From SCBR16-9 sp964537975 (GTDB lineage Bacteria > Hydrogenedentota > Hydrogenedentia > Hydrogenedentales > SCBR16-9): a DNA stretch of 64,000 bases. The position numbers were made by a program, and so were the translations under genes. The stretch spans positions 7,040 through 71,039 of the forward strand of contig CAZIDP010000019.1 of assembly GCA_964537975.1 (NCBI GenBank), read 5' to 3'. Below, piece by piece: positions 1-8,134 of the stretch (positions within the stretch are counted from its first letter, which is position 1; each line of letters opens with the position of its first letter). The notes under the pieces are model-generated. The model made no database searches. It saw nothing but the letters and a program-made list of their open reading frames with translations, and was not told the DNA's origin.

Positions 1-126
1 TTACACAGTTTCACCAATCCTGCTGCCGATTATTACGGCATGGATGCAACTGCGTATGATCCGGATGCCGACAAACGCTCGTGGGAAGCCATGAAAACTT
101 TTTTGCAAGAAGTGTTGTCTGATTGA
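1..126 (+). CDS. Dienelactone hydrolase family protein, C-terminal end (partial)
   Basis: Only the last 41 codons are present; the gene starts left of the window. The frame is open from base 1 and stops at TGA 124-126. The visible residues begin LHSFTNPAAD, continue with a GMDATAYDPDAD stretch and end with a helix around RSWEAMKTFL. This matches the C-terminal end of dienelactone hydrolase-like alpha/beta hydrolases, in which the His of the HxFTNP block is the catalytic histidine. Family members hydrolyse dienelactones or related small esters in the cytoplasm or periplasm; the substrate cannot be told from this fragment. It is transcribed in the same direction as the next gene, 167 bases away. 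Confidence 0.75.
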   Translation, partial: LHSFTNPAADYYGMDATAYDPDADKRSWEAMKTFLQEVLSD

Positions 127-220
127 AGTGAATACAGATTTCATTGTCATTTCTCACAGGCAAAATCATCTCTCAACATTGACCTTTTGATGTGATGCTT
201 TGTTCACGTTTTTCATGGTA

Positions 221-250
221 TTGCTTTGGTAATTGCGACTACCGCATAAT
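221..250 (+). promoter_or_regulatory. Possible sigma-70-type promoter for the DUF5989 gene
   Basis: TTGCTT (221-226) and CATAAT (245-250) are separated by 18 bases and lie about 44 bases before the ATG at 294. The -10 matches five of six consensus bases; the -35 matches only the TTG. Sequence inspection only. Confidence 0.35.
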
Positions 251-293
251 ATGGGCACAGTAACACTGAAAACAATTGGAGAACCGTTCATTA

Positions 294-578
294 ATGTCAG
301 AAGCACCTGTGGAACATAAAGAAGAGACTGACAAAGTTAAGGTGATTGATACGCAAAACATATCACCAGAAATCAACCACGCCACGGAGGTCACAAAGAC
401 TGTTGAAAAACCGCCATTGGCGCATGATGAAAGCATTTTCACCGAGCTGTGGGACTTCATGCGTGTACGGAAAAAATTCTGGCTAGCTCCAATTCTTATC
501 GCACTGGTACTGTTGGGCATGTTGTTTTTCTTCGCTCAGACCGCAGGTGTGGTATCACCATTTATTTACGCATTATAA
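294..578 (+). CDS. DUF5989 family small membrane protein
   Basis: 94-residue protein. The start is taken as ATG 294 rather than an in-frame TTG at 276; a GGAG lies about 12 bases upstream. The first 50 residues are hydrophilic and acidic, with no recognisable fold. A conserved block follows: FTELWDFMRVRKKFWLAP, then one hydrophobic transmembrane segment, then a short tail ending SPFIYAL. ELW-F-RERKKFW plus a single TM plus a PFIYxL ending is the hallmark of DUF5989. Members often sit beside SxtJ-type small membrane proteins in carbohydrate-acyltransferase loci, but no such partner is seen here. Its function is unknown. The long acidic N-terminal extension is unusual for a family that is mostly about 50 residues. 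Confidence 0.75.
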   Translation: MSEAPVEHKEETDKVKVIDTQNISPEINHATEVTKTVEKPPLAHDESIFTELWDFMRVRKKFWLAPILIALVLLGMLFFFAQTAGVVSPFIYAL

Positions 579-603
579 TAAAATATGTAATTGCATGATT
601 AAT

Positions 604-654
604 AAAACCCCGGCTTGGCACATCAGATATCTCTGAAATCATGGTCGGGGTTTT
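604..654 (+). terminator. Intrinsic terminator after the DUF5989 gene
   Basis: AAAACCCCG (604-612) pairs with CGGGGTTTT (646-654), with a loop of about 33 bases, ending in a T run. It lies 25 bases after the stop codon and before the lipA promoter. The symmetric A/T flanks mean it could work in both directions. Confidence 0.6.
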
Positions 655-671
655 GATGCAAATAATACAAG

Positions 672-701
672 ATGACAACAACCCACTGCATCATGTATAA
701 T
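672..701 (+). promoter_or_regulatory. Sigma-70-type promoter of the lipA operon
   Basis: ATGACA (672-677, five of six matches to TTGACA), an 18-base spacer, and a perfect TATAAT at 696-701. A start near 708 would leave an untranslated leader of roughly 190 bases before lipA. Bases 579-899 hold the terminator above, this promoter and that leader; I see no gene there. Confidence 0.6.
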
Positions 702-899
702 AGCAAGCAGGCTACAGTCAGGCCTGACGGCCCTGCCTCAACACAGGCTTAGTCAAGCACCTCCCGACGATTATTAAAAAAGAGAATAATAATTAGGGTA
801 ATAGCATCTACCCAATAGCAAGATTTTTGGTGTGATCCAGGCATTATCGCATTGCAACTCGCCTCAATCGCATTATTGATGTATCTATTGGAGGAAAAT

Positions 900-1808
900 A
901 TGCCTTCAAATAAAACAAGTAAAATACCATTTCCTGAATGGATTCGACGCCCTTGGCCCAATGGAAAATCATTCCATGAGGTCAAAAACTTAATTGGTGA
1001 CCTGGAATTACACACGGTATGCCAAAGCGCTCATTGTCCGAATCAAGCTGAATGCTGGAGCCGGCGCACCGCAACTTTCATGGTTATGGGCAACATCTGT
1101 ACACGTCATTGTACTTATTGCGCGGTAAACAGTGGACGGCCTGGCGCTCTCGATACCGATGAGCCGGAAAAAATAGCCGAATCCATACTTCGACTTGGTT
1201 TACGGCATGCAGTGATTACTTCTGTCACCCGTGATGATCTTCCCGATGGTGGCGCTGCCCATGTTGCCGCAACCATTCGTGCCATCAAAGCTACCTCGCC
1301 CGAAACAACCATTGAAGCATTGGTACAGGATTTCTGCGCAGACAAAAAAGCCATCCACATTGTGGTTGATGCCCGACCGGAAGTGTTCAGCCACAACATC
1401 GAAACGGTGGAGCGTATATTTCCAACCATACGAGACAGAAGATTTACCTACAGAAAATCGTTGGAAGTAATTCGTATTGCAAGAAAGCATGCACCGGAAC
1501 GTTTCACGAAGTCAGCTTTCATGTTGGGCTGTGGTGAAACAGAAGATGATATAAAAATGACGCTTGATGATTTGCTGGAAACAGGTTGTGACGCCGTAAG
1601 CATGGGACAATATCTGCAACCAACTCCCAAACATCATCCTGTTGTCGCATATGTTTCTCCCGAAAAATTCAAAGAATATGAGGAGCTAGCCTATACAATG
1701 GGTTTCGGATTTGCTATCGCCGGACCATTTGTCCGAAGTTCATACCGATCCGAAGCGTTATTGGAATCGGAGTTCGCCAAAAGGCGACTGACCCAAACAG
1801 AAGGATAA
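900..1808 (+). CDS. lipA: Lipoyl synthase
   Basis: Radical-SAM enzyme that inserts two sulfurs into protein-bound octanoyl groups to make lipoyl cofactors. The 302-residue length is typical. The auxiliary [4Fe-4S] cluster cysteines C41, C46 and C52 form CQSAHCPNQAEC. The radical-SAM CxxxCxxC is C67-C71-C74 in ICTRHCTYC. DARPEVFSHN is the usual central LipA block, and the C-terminal RSSY motif (GPFVRSSYRS) supplies the serine ligand of the auxiliary cluster. ATG 900 is chosen over upstream in-frame codons because GGAGGAAA sits directly before it. Ten bases downstream begins a lone lipoyl domain, a plausible substrate; the octanoyltransferase lipB lies about 5.6 kb away. Transcription probably begins at the promoter at 672-701. 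Confidence 0.95.
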   Translation: MPSNKTSKIPFPEWIRRPWPNGKSFHEVKNLIGDLELHTVCQSAHCPNQAECWSRRTATFMVMGNICTRHCTYCAVNSGRPGALDTDEPEKIAESILRLGLRHAVITSVTRDDLPDGGAAHVAATIRAIKATSPETTIEALVQDFCADKKAIHIVVDARPEVFSHNIETVERIFPTIRDRRFTYRKSLEVIRIARKHAPERFTKSAFMLGCGETEDDIKMTLDDLLETGCDAVSMGQYLQPTPKHHPVVAYVSPEKFKEYEELAYTMGFGFAIAGPFVRSSYRSEALLESEFAKRRLTQTEG

Positions 1809-1817
1809 TGTTACGAA

Positions 1818-2063
1818 ATGAAATATGATGTACCTCTACCCAGTCTGGGTGATGAAAATGATGCAGTAGACGGCGGCAAGGTAGCCTTTTGGATAGCAGA
1901 AGAGGGTAAACCGATCCAGGAAGGTGACGATCTACTGGAAATAACGACCGATAAGGCAGCGTTTGTGGTGCCTTGTCCAGTAACAGGTAAACTTATGGAA
2001 TGGAAAGTGAAAGAGGGTGAGGAAATAAACGTCGGCCAAACCATCTGCTCAATGGAACTATAG
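1818..2063 (+). CDS. Stand-alone lipoyl (biotinyl/lipoyl-attachment) domain protein
   Basis: 81-residue protein consisting of a single lipoyl domain. It opens with the strand KYDVPLPSLGD, typical of E2 lipoyl domains, and carries ITTDKAAF, where K46 is the expected lipoylation site. It ends with the CPVTGKL and VGQTICSME strands. There is no linker, peripheral subunit-binding domain or acyltransferase domain, so it is not a complete E2. It follows lipA by 9 bases and precedes hom. Its likely role is as a mobile lipoyl carrier for a dehydrogenase complex encoded elsewhere, or as a free-standing carrier comparable to GcvH or LbpA proteins. The partner is unknown. The family call is firm; the role is inference. 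Confidence 0.85.
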   Translation: MKYDVPLPSLGDENDAVDGGKVAFWIAEEGKPIQEGDDLLEITTDKAAFVVPCPVTGKLMEWKVKEGEEINVGQTICSMEL

Positions 2064-2082
2064 GAATATGAAAGGATCAGAT

Positions 2083-3366
2083 ATGGCTTGCGGTGTTGGC
2101 GTCATCGGCGCAGGAACGGTTGGTGGTGGTGTAATACATACCTTGCTGAATAACAACGACATTATTTCTGAAAAGGCAGGGGTGCCAGTTCGTTTGGTGC
2201 ATGTCGCGGACAAATTCCAAGAGCAGATAGATGCTTTTGAATTGGAAGATATACGAACAAGTAAAGATGCCAAAGAATTGATCGTTGATCCCGAGGTGCA
2301 TATTGTCTGCGAACTTATTGGTGGCACAGAACCCGCACGATCCTTTATCACACAGGCACTGAATGCTGGAAAAAGCGTTGTTACAGCAAATAAAATGCTT
2401 TTAGCGATGTATGGTGAAGAGCTTAATGACATAGCTATAAAAAATGGTGTTGAACTTCGTTATGAAGCAGCAGTCGCCGGGGGTATCCCCATCATCAAAT
2501 CGATAAAAGAAGGTCTATCGGCAAATCATATTCAGGCGCTGTATGGAATTTTGAACGGTACTTGCAATTATATCCTCACCAAAATGACCAATGAGGGCCT
2601 GAAGTTCAGTGATGTCTTACAAACTGCACAGGAAAAAGGCTTTGCAGAAACCCCGCCAGACTTGGATATTGCCGGACATGATTCCGCGCATAAATGTCAG
2701 ATACTGGCATCATTGGCGTATAACACGCGGGTGAATCTGGAAGACATTTATGTAGAAGGTATTACCCACGTCACTCAGTCAGATGTTAAATATTCGGGTG
2801 AAATGGGATATGTCATTAAACTCCTTGCCGTAATCAAAAAAGTGAATGGTGAAATAGATGCACGGGTTCAACCAATGTTGGTACCCAAAGAATTGTTGCT
2901 GGCTTCTGTGAATGATGAGTTCAATGCAATCTTTGTAGAAAGCGATGTTGCCGGGCCAACGCTGTATTATGGCCGCGGCGCAGGCCGCATGCCCACTGCC
3001 AGTGCTGTAGTTGCTGACATTATCGACATCGCACAAAGAAAAAAAGCTCCTGCCCCACCACCATTCCACTATACCAATTCATACGCAATCCGTAATGTCG
3101 GCGAGATGGAGTCGCAATTTTACCTGCGATTTAATACACAGGATCATCCCGGAGTATTGGGCAGGATTTGTACTATCCTGGGTGAATATGATGTGGGAAT
3201 CGCATCCTGCTATCAAAATGAAGAAAGTGAAGACACTCCAGCGAACGTCGTTATCATGACGTATCAGACACGTGAAGAAAATATACGCAAAGCATTGGCT
3301 GACATCGATCCTTTGTATTTTACTGTAGAGCCGACACAATTAATTCGTGTAATGCACCACCATTAA
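2083..3366 (+). CDS. hom: Homoserine dehydrogenase
   Basis: NAD(P)-dependent reduction of aspartate semialdehyde to homoserine, leading to threonine and methionine. 427 residues from ATG 2083, which is preceded by AAAGGA at a normal distance; an in-frame ATG at 2068 lacks a properly spaced site. The N-terminal Rossmann motif is GVIGAGTVGGGV. The middle domain has the family block AAVAGGIPIIKSI, the GILNGTCNYIL segment and the catalytic-region EKGFAETPPDLDIAGHDSA. The C-terminal roughly 80 residues are an ACT domain (LRFNTQDHPGVLGRI), implying feedback control by an amino acid, probably threonine. thrC follows, but no homoserine kinase (thrB) lies in the window. Confidence 0.93.
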   Translation: MACGVGVIGAGTVGGGVIHTLLNNNDIISEKAGVPVRLVHVADKFQEQIDAFELEDIRTSKDAKELIVDPEVHIVCELIGGTEPARSFITQALNAGKSVVTANKMLLAMYGEELNDIAIKNGVELRYEAAVAGGIPIIKSIKEGLSANHIQALYGILNGTCNYILTKMTNEGLKFSDVLQTAQEKGFAETPPDLDIAGHDSAHKCQILASLAYNTRVNLEDIYVEGITHVTQSDVKYSGEMGYVIKLLAVIKKVNGEIDARVQPMLVPKELLLASVNDEFNAIFVESDVAGPTLYYGRGAGRMPTASAVVADIIDIAQRKKAPAPPPFHYTNSYAIRNVGEMESQFYLRFNTQDHPGVLGRICTILGEYDVGIASCYQNEESEDTPANVVIMTYQTREENIRKALADIDPLYFTVEPTQLIRVMHHH

Positions 3367-3421
3367 TTGCTGACCAGGACATCAATAATCAGCACTATAC
3401 CCATAGGAACTGTACTTTAAC

Positions 3422-4522
3422 ATGCTGAATCCAGGAATTATTGAAAGATATCGAGCACAATTGCCGGTATCTGCGTCTACATGTGTTGTCACGCTGCACG
3501 AAGGCCTGACTCCTATGGTGCCTGCATACAACCTCAGCAAAGCAATTCACCCCAATCTTGAAATCTGGCTGAAGTATGAGGGGTTAAACCCAACAGGTTC
3601 TTTCAAAGACCGTGGCATGACCATGGCCATCACAAAAGCACAAGAAGAAGGTTATGAAGCAGTCATGTGTGCCTCAACCGGCAACACTTCAGCTTCCGCA
3701 GCAGCCTATGCCGCGAGAGCCGGTATCAAATGTGCCGTGCTGATACCTGAAGGCAAAATTGCGTTAGGCAAATTGTCGCAAGCCATGATTCACGGCGCCC
3801 GGGTTATCCAGATTAAAGGCAATTTTGATGACGCGTTAAACCTGGTCCGAGTTATATGTGAAAAACACCCCATTGCGCTTGTCAATTCAATTAATCCGTA
3901 TCGAATAGAAGGCCAGAAAACCGGTGCGTTTGAAATACTGGATGATTTTGATGGGGAATGCCCGGATTTTCAATCCATGCCAGTCGGCAATGCCGGCAAT
4001 ATCACGGCTTACTGGAAAGGGTACAAGGAGTATCAGAGCCTTGGGAAATCTGATGGCCTTCCACGCATGCTGGGATTTCAGGCTTCTGGTTCTGCGCCTA
4101 TAGTGTTGGGACACCCTGTTGAAAAGCCAGAGACATTCGCAACCGCCATCCGCATTGGTAATCCCGCAAGTTGGGATAGTGCTGTTGCGGCACGTGATGA
4201 ATCGGGCGGTATGATTGATATGGTGACCGACGATGATATACGAAACGCGTATAAATTAATGGCAGCAACCGAAGGTATCTTTTCTGAACCTGCCAGTGCT
4301 TCCAGTGTTGCCGGACTGATTAAGTTGGCCGCAAGCGACTACTTTGATGGATTTTCTCCTCGCAACGGACATAAGCTGCGGGTCGTATGTATTCTTACAG
4401 GGCATGGCCTGAAGGACCCGGACAGTGCCATTGCCGCGGCCGAAAAACCGCTTACGGTGGAAGCGCAAGAAAACCAAATCCTTGATGCTATCGGCCTGGA
4501 AACAACGGTAGCTGCCGGGTAG
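3422..4522 (+). CDS. thrC: Threonine synthase
   Basis: PLP enzyme converting O-phosphohomoserine to threonine, the last step of the pathway begun by hom next door. 366 residues, the shorter of the two common ThrC size classes. The PLP lysine is K62 in NPTGSFKDRG; CASTGNTSASAAAYAAR is the phosphate-binding block, and a serine/alanine-rich EPASASSVAG block lies near residue 290. Hom and thrC are co-directional with a 55-base gap, so co-transcription is likely. The last ~30 residues (LTVEAQENQILDAIG onward) are a short tail beyond the core fold. Confidence 0.93.
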   Translation: MLNPGIIERYRAQLPVSASTCVVTLHEGLTPMVPAYNLSKAIHPNLEIWLKYEGLNPTGSFKDRGMTMAITKAQEEGYEAVMCASTGNTSASAAAYAARAGIKCAVLIPEGKIALGKLSQAMIHGARVIQIKGNFDDALNLVRVICEKHPIALVNSINPYRIEGQKTGAFEILDDFDGECPDFQSMPVGNAGNITAYWKGYKEYQSLGKSDGLPRMLGFQASGSAPIVLGHPVEKPETFATAIRIGNPASWDSAVAARDESGGMIDMVTDDDIRNAYKLMAATEGIFSEPASASSVAGLIKLAASDYFDGFSPRNGHKLRVVCILTGHGLKDPDSAIAAAEKPLTVEAQENQILDAIGLETTVAAG

Positions 4523-4585
4523 ATATTGCCGAAGCGGATTACACTGCTGATTGTTGTTACTACCCAGGGGAAAATTTCTTAACAT

Positions 4586-5254
4586 ATGTATGGCTTGATA
4601 TTTGATAACGACGGCGTGATGTCAGACACCGAAGGCCCTTGCGCGGAAGCTTCCGTAGCGATGTATAAAGCATTGTATGGTGTCGATATGCGTAAGGATG
4701 ACTTTACACCATACATTGGTACCGGAATGGTAAATTATCTTTCCACACCTGCCCGGCTACGGGGAATCGAAATAGATATTGATCAAGCCATCACAATGTT
4801 TACCGAGAAATTCATTGAAATCATGGAGTCAGGCCGCGACATTTCACTACCGGGTGTCCACGCATTGATCATGGCAGCCCAGGCGCATCCAGACTGGAAA
4901 ATTGCCATTGCTACTTCTACTCCCGGGCATAAAGCAGAAAAATCGTTGAAGGCTGCTCGTATTGACAAGAACCTGTTTGACGCTTTCATTCATGGAGATA
5001 TGGTGACGCGTCAAAAACCTGACCCGGAAATATACCACCTCGCATCCCATGCCTTAGCGGTGCCTGCCGAAAATGCTGTGGTAATCGAAGACTCCATTGA
5101 AGGTATTCGGGCAGCCAAAGCAGCAGATATGAAATGCATCGCGGTGACCAATTCATTTTCCGCGGAACATCTGGAACAAGCGGACAAAATAGTTTCCACT
5201 TTGGAAGATGTCACACTGCAAACGCTCTATGAAGTGCTGGAACAAAATACCTGA
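4586..5254 (+). CDS. HAD-superfamily hydrolase (beta-phosphoglucomutase/phosphatase-like)
   Basis: 222-residue HAD protein with a helical cap domain. Motif I is FDNDGVMSDTE (nucleophile D7, acid/base D9), motif II is the AIATSTPG region, motif III is the RQKPDPEIY lysine, and motif IV is VIEDSIEGIRAAKAA. The order and spacing match the phosphoglycolate phosphatase/beta-phosphoglucomutase/DHAR group. The substrate cannot be read from sequence. It follows thrC by 63 bases on the same strand, so it may share the transcript; a homoserine-phosphate or serine-phosphate role is conceivable but unsupported. Downstream is a convergent gene with only a weak hairpin between them. Confidence 0.85.
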   Translation: MYGLIFDNDGVMSDTEGPCAEASVAMYKALYGVDMRKDDFTPYIGTGMVNYLSTPARLRGIEIDIDQAITMFTEKFIEIMESGRDISLPGVHALIMAAQAHPDWKIAIATSTPGHKAEKSLKAARIDKNLFDAFIHGDMVTRQKPDPEIYHLASHALAVPAENAVVIEDSIEGIRAAKAADMKCIAVTNSFSAEHLEQADKIVSTLEDVTLQTLYEVLEQNT

Positions 5255-5328
5255 TTTCATCACTGCAACCTGCCTCAATGCGCCTGGAAACATTGATCAC
5301 TATTGGATATATTTTTACTGACTTGGCC

Positions 5329-6843
5329 TCATGTGAGCCAGAGGCGTGAGCGCTCCAGCGTTGCTTCTAGTACATCAATGGCAATATTGACATCATTGAC
5401 GATCTGAAAGTCAAACATTCCAACGCAAATAAAGTCCGCGCCATTGCTGAATGCCCAGTTGAACCCATCTTGCGGCGCAATTGCGCCTGCGGCAAGTACT
5501 TTGAACCCCATGACAGGAACACGTGTGCGCTGCACAAACTCGATGGTCCGCTCAGGGAACGAGCAGAACATGTTGTCGTGAAACCGGTTGTGGTCCAAGT
5601 GATTGTGGACGTCCACTTCAAAGGGTTCACGGAACTCTTTTGGATGCGCGGACCAATACTGATCATGATGCATGGTCAACATGTAATAATCAGGGATGAT
5701 ACCTTCTTCTTCACAGCGAACCAGCGCATCAACCGTATGAGCACCCAGACCAGCAACATACCCTTGGCTTTGAATATTGTCCAACATGGCTGCGATAACA
5801 TCCAGCTTGTTATCTCGAACCAGCCAGTCACACCAGTTACCCTGAATTTGCAAGACATCAACACCATAATCAATGGCTTCGTTGATTTGTGTGAAGTAAT
5901 TATTATTTTGCATGTCAGGTGCAACCTGCGAAATAATTTGAAGACTGCTGCCGGTTTCATCCTTGTATTTTTTCAAGACAGTATTGGAGGGAAAACCAAT
6001 ATTGATCGTGTCAATGCCTGCTTTTTCCGCCAATGCCAACGTTTCAAACACTTTCTGTTCTGTGTTGTATGCCCTGAAAAGTGCTGGCACATAGATCAGA
6101 TCACGGGCATGTGCCCAGCCACCAATAAGATTGCCCCCCATCACCAGACGACTGATGGTGTGGTGCCCGATTTTCCCTTTGGGCAATTCACCTTTCAGCT
6201 CGCTGATATCCAGAGCTCCTACTTGTATCGTAGCACCTGAGTATCCGTCAACCTGATGCTTCTGATTATCATAATAAGCACAGCCACCCATGATACCCAA
6301 GGCCGGCAACGTGGCCAGGTTAAGCAGTGCCTCACGCCGGGATGTAATTTCCCCCCCTTGGTTCGCAATTACATGTTGCTGCATGGTCCTCATGAAGGCT
6401 GCCGGATTGAACTGATACCCTTTTTCTTTGAGAAAGAACAACACGACCAGTGCCATTGCTTCAATGGCGATACTGTTGACCCCAAAATGACTATTTGCGG
6501 TAGTAGAAAATCCGCTGTTCAAAAAAGGAGGGTAGGCAAAATAATAAAGCGTCAGCAACAGAATACCTGCCAAAGTACTCATTCGAACCGCAACTCCCAG
6601 GAAAAGTCCGAGACCAATAAAAAGTAATCCGAACATGTTGGCTTGATTCACTATGAACAGCAAAGCATCAGAGGAAGCAATCCAATGATAAAAGCCCGCA
6701 AAGGGACCGGTGGCACCAGATAAATAGCCTGCCGCACTCCAGTTATCTGCAGCCAGCTTGAGTATGCCTTCATAGATGAAATGCCAGCCGATGGCACATC
6801 GCAACACTGTAACTGCCAGCTTTTCCCGACTCAGTGATTTCAT
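5329..6843 (-). CDS. DoxX membrane domain fused to a TIM-barrel (aldo/keto reductase-like) domain
   Basis: 504-residue two-part protein. Residues 1-~145 form a DoxX-type bundle of four membrane segments, with typical WHFIYEG-LKL near the start. Residues 167-190 then read ITSRREALLNL...GIMGGC: a twin-arginine-like SRR (168-170), a hydrophobic stretch and a lipobox-like Cys188. Residues ~215-504 resemble an aldo/keto-reductase TIM barrel, with VMGGNLIGGWAHARD, a GIDTINIGFPSN strand and AGLGAHTVDAL. They are rich in histidine (VDVHNHLDHNRFHDN), and the usual AKR tetrad is not clear. GGGGGGA precedes ATG 6843. The soluble part is probably periplasmic and membrane-tethered. Its reaction is unknown. 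It is monocistronic, and convergent with the HAD gene. Confidence 0.7.
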   Translation of the reverse strand: MKSLSREKLAVTVLRCAIGWHFIYEGILKLAADNWSAAGYLSGATGPFAGFYHWIASSDALLFIVNQANMFGLLFIGLGLFLGVAVRMSTLAGILLLTLYYFAYPPFLNSGFSTTANSHFGVNSIAIEAMALVVLFFLKEKGYQFNPAAFMRTMQQHVIANQGGEITSRREALLNLATLPALGIMGGCAYYDNQKHQVDGYSGATIQVGALDISELKGELPKGKIGHHTISRLVMGGNLIGGWAHARDLIYVPALFRAYNTEQKVFETLALAEKAGIDTINIGFPSNTVLKKYKDETGSSLQIISQVAPDMQNNNYFTQINEAIDYGVDVLQIQGNWCDWLVRDNKLDVIAAMLDNIQSQGYVAGLGAHTVDALVRCEEEGIIPDYYMLTMHHDQYWSAHPKEFREPFEVDVHNHLDHNRFHDNMFCSFPERTIEFVQRTRVPVMGFKVLAAGAIAPQDGFNWAFSNGADFICVGMFDFQIVNDVNIAIDVLEATLERSRLWLT

Positions 6844-7438
6844 AGCGAATATCCCCCCATTATTTATTTGAGGTATGCAGTCACACCTGTTATATTTTGA
6901 AATGCATCTATCTTTTCATAAATTATAGCTGAAACACAATTCTCATAGAACTCCTTACCAGGATTCACCTGACGTCAAAATGAAGCTATGCCTGGAACGA
7001 TTTATGAGCCTGGGTGGCGACCGTTGGCCTTACCCCGCGCTACGGTTTTGTAATCGCTCCGCGATAGGGAGCAGATTGCGGCACACATTACGCATCGCTG
7101 TTCACACACACATCAGCATCATACCCACCTCTCGGTTATACTCACTAAGGTGGGTACCCATCAGAAGCGCGAAGCGATATCGAAGCATCATCAATTACTT
7201 GGTTTTCTATTTCTGGGGTATGACATAGTTATCTTGTCATAAAAGGACAGTATGTGGGCCGCACGCAGGGAAAATTTGGAAAACGCAGGTGGATTCAAGA
7301 TATCTGACTATCTATAATACTCTAGGCATCTGTATATGATTTTCTTCTGAAATGAATTGAACAAGTCTTGTTGCACCTGCTAACGCATGTTATATTAATC
7401 AACCCACATATATTTGAAAAAAGGAAAAGCAATTCCTG
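6844..7438. other. Non-coding, stem-loop-rich intergenic region between the DoxX fusion gene and lipB
   Basis: 595 bases with no convincing gene. It holds three inverted repeats. AATCGCTCC (7052-7060) pairs with GGAGC-A-GATT (7068-7077). TACCCACCT (7122-7130) pairs perfectly with AGGTGGGTA (7148-7156). TATGACA (7219-7225) pairs with TGTCATA (7235-7241). The right end carries the lipB promoter. An 82-codon frame at 6980-7228 has an Arg/Ser/Ile-rich product without family features and is judged non-coding. A structured RNA or regulator-binding region is possible but unproven. Confidence 0.4.
7368..7396 (+). promoter_or_regulatory. Extended -10 promoter of lipB
   Basis: TATATT at 7391-7396 is preceded by TG at 7388-7389 (an extended -10). 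A weak TTGTTG -35 lies at 7368-7373, with a 17-base spacer. It is about 42 bases before the lipB ATG. Confidence 0.45.
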
Positions 7439-8134
7439 ATGAAACAATTAGAAGTGATACGTATTACTGTTCCGGTTTCTTATGATCTGATGCTGGAAAA
7501 GCAAAAGGTACGCCATGAAGCTGTAGTTCGTGGCGAAAAACCAAATACGTTGTTCCTGCTGGAACATGAACCGGTTATTACGCTTGGACGCAACGCGCAT
7601 GAAGCGCATCTTCTTACGTCGCGTGAAAATATTGCAAACCAGGGTGTGGCACTTCATGAGGTTGACCGTGGCGGCGATGTCACATATCATGGTCCGGGAC
7701 AATTGGTAGCGTATCCGATATTGGACCTGAATCAATGGAAGCGTTCTCTAAACTGGTATTTACGGGAACTGGAGCAGGTCATCATTGATCAGCTTGCCCA
7801 ATACGGCATTGAAGCGAGTCGAGAGCCGAACTATACGGGAGTATGGGTAGGCAACGCTAAAGTGGCAGCTATTGGTATCGGAGTGCGTAAATGGGTGACA
7901 TTTCATGGCATAGCACTGAATATAAACCCCAATATGTCGCATTTCGGACTCATCGTGCCCTGTGGCATTCAGGATAAATCCGTAACTTCTCTGGAAGCCT
8001 TGCTTGATACAGACAGGCCTGATCTTTCGCAGGCAGCACAGGACTTTACAGCAGTTTTTTGTGACCGGTTTCAACTTGAACCCAGTAGCATCATCGAAAC
8101 AGCTTTATCGGAGTGGAATGGAGGCAGCATTTGA
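7439..8134 (+). CDS. lipB: Octanoyl-[acyl-carrier-protein]:protein octanoyltransferase
   Basis: Transfers octanoate from ACP to the lysine of lipoyl domains, supplying the substrate of LipA. 231 residues. The signature RGGDVTYHGPGQLVAYPILDL is at 77-97; the catalytic pair is K141 (GNAKVAAIGI) and C175 (IVPCGIQDK). GVRKWVTFHGIALN is also characteristic. The start is ATG 7439 behind AAAGGAAAA. The gene's last 30 bases overlap the 3' end of the oppositely oriented TPR gene, so neither can be extended without affecting the other. lipA lies 5.6 kb upstream on the same strand, separated by other genes. Confidence 0.95.
   Translation: MKQLEVIRITVPVSYDLMLEKQKVRHEAVVRGEKPNTLFLLEHEPVITLGRNAHEAHLLTSRENIANQGVALHEVDRGGDVTYHGPGQLVAYPILDLNQWKRSLNWYLRELEQVIIDQLAQYGIEASREPNYTGVWVGNAKVAAIGIGVRKWVTFHGIALNINPNMSHFGLIVPCGIQDKSVTSLEALLDTDRPDLSQAAQDFTAVFCDRFQLEPSSIIETALSEWNGGSI

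Noticed and set aside
5470..6240. 256-codon frame antisense to the DoxX fusion gene
   Set aside because: Cys/His-rich product without a recognisable fold, no ribosome site, opposite a well-supported gene.
6980..7228. 82-codon frame in the region before lipB
   Set aside because: No ribosome site, Arg/Ser/Ile-rich product without domain features, and it runs over perfect inverted repeats; better explained as non-coding.
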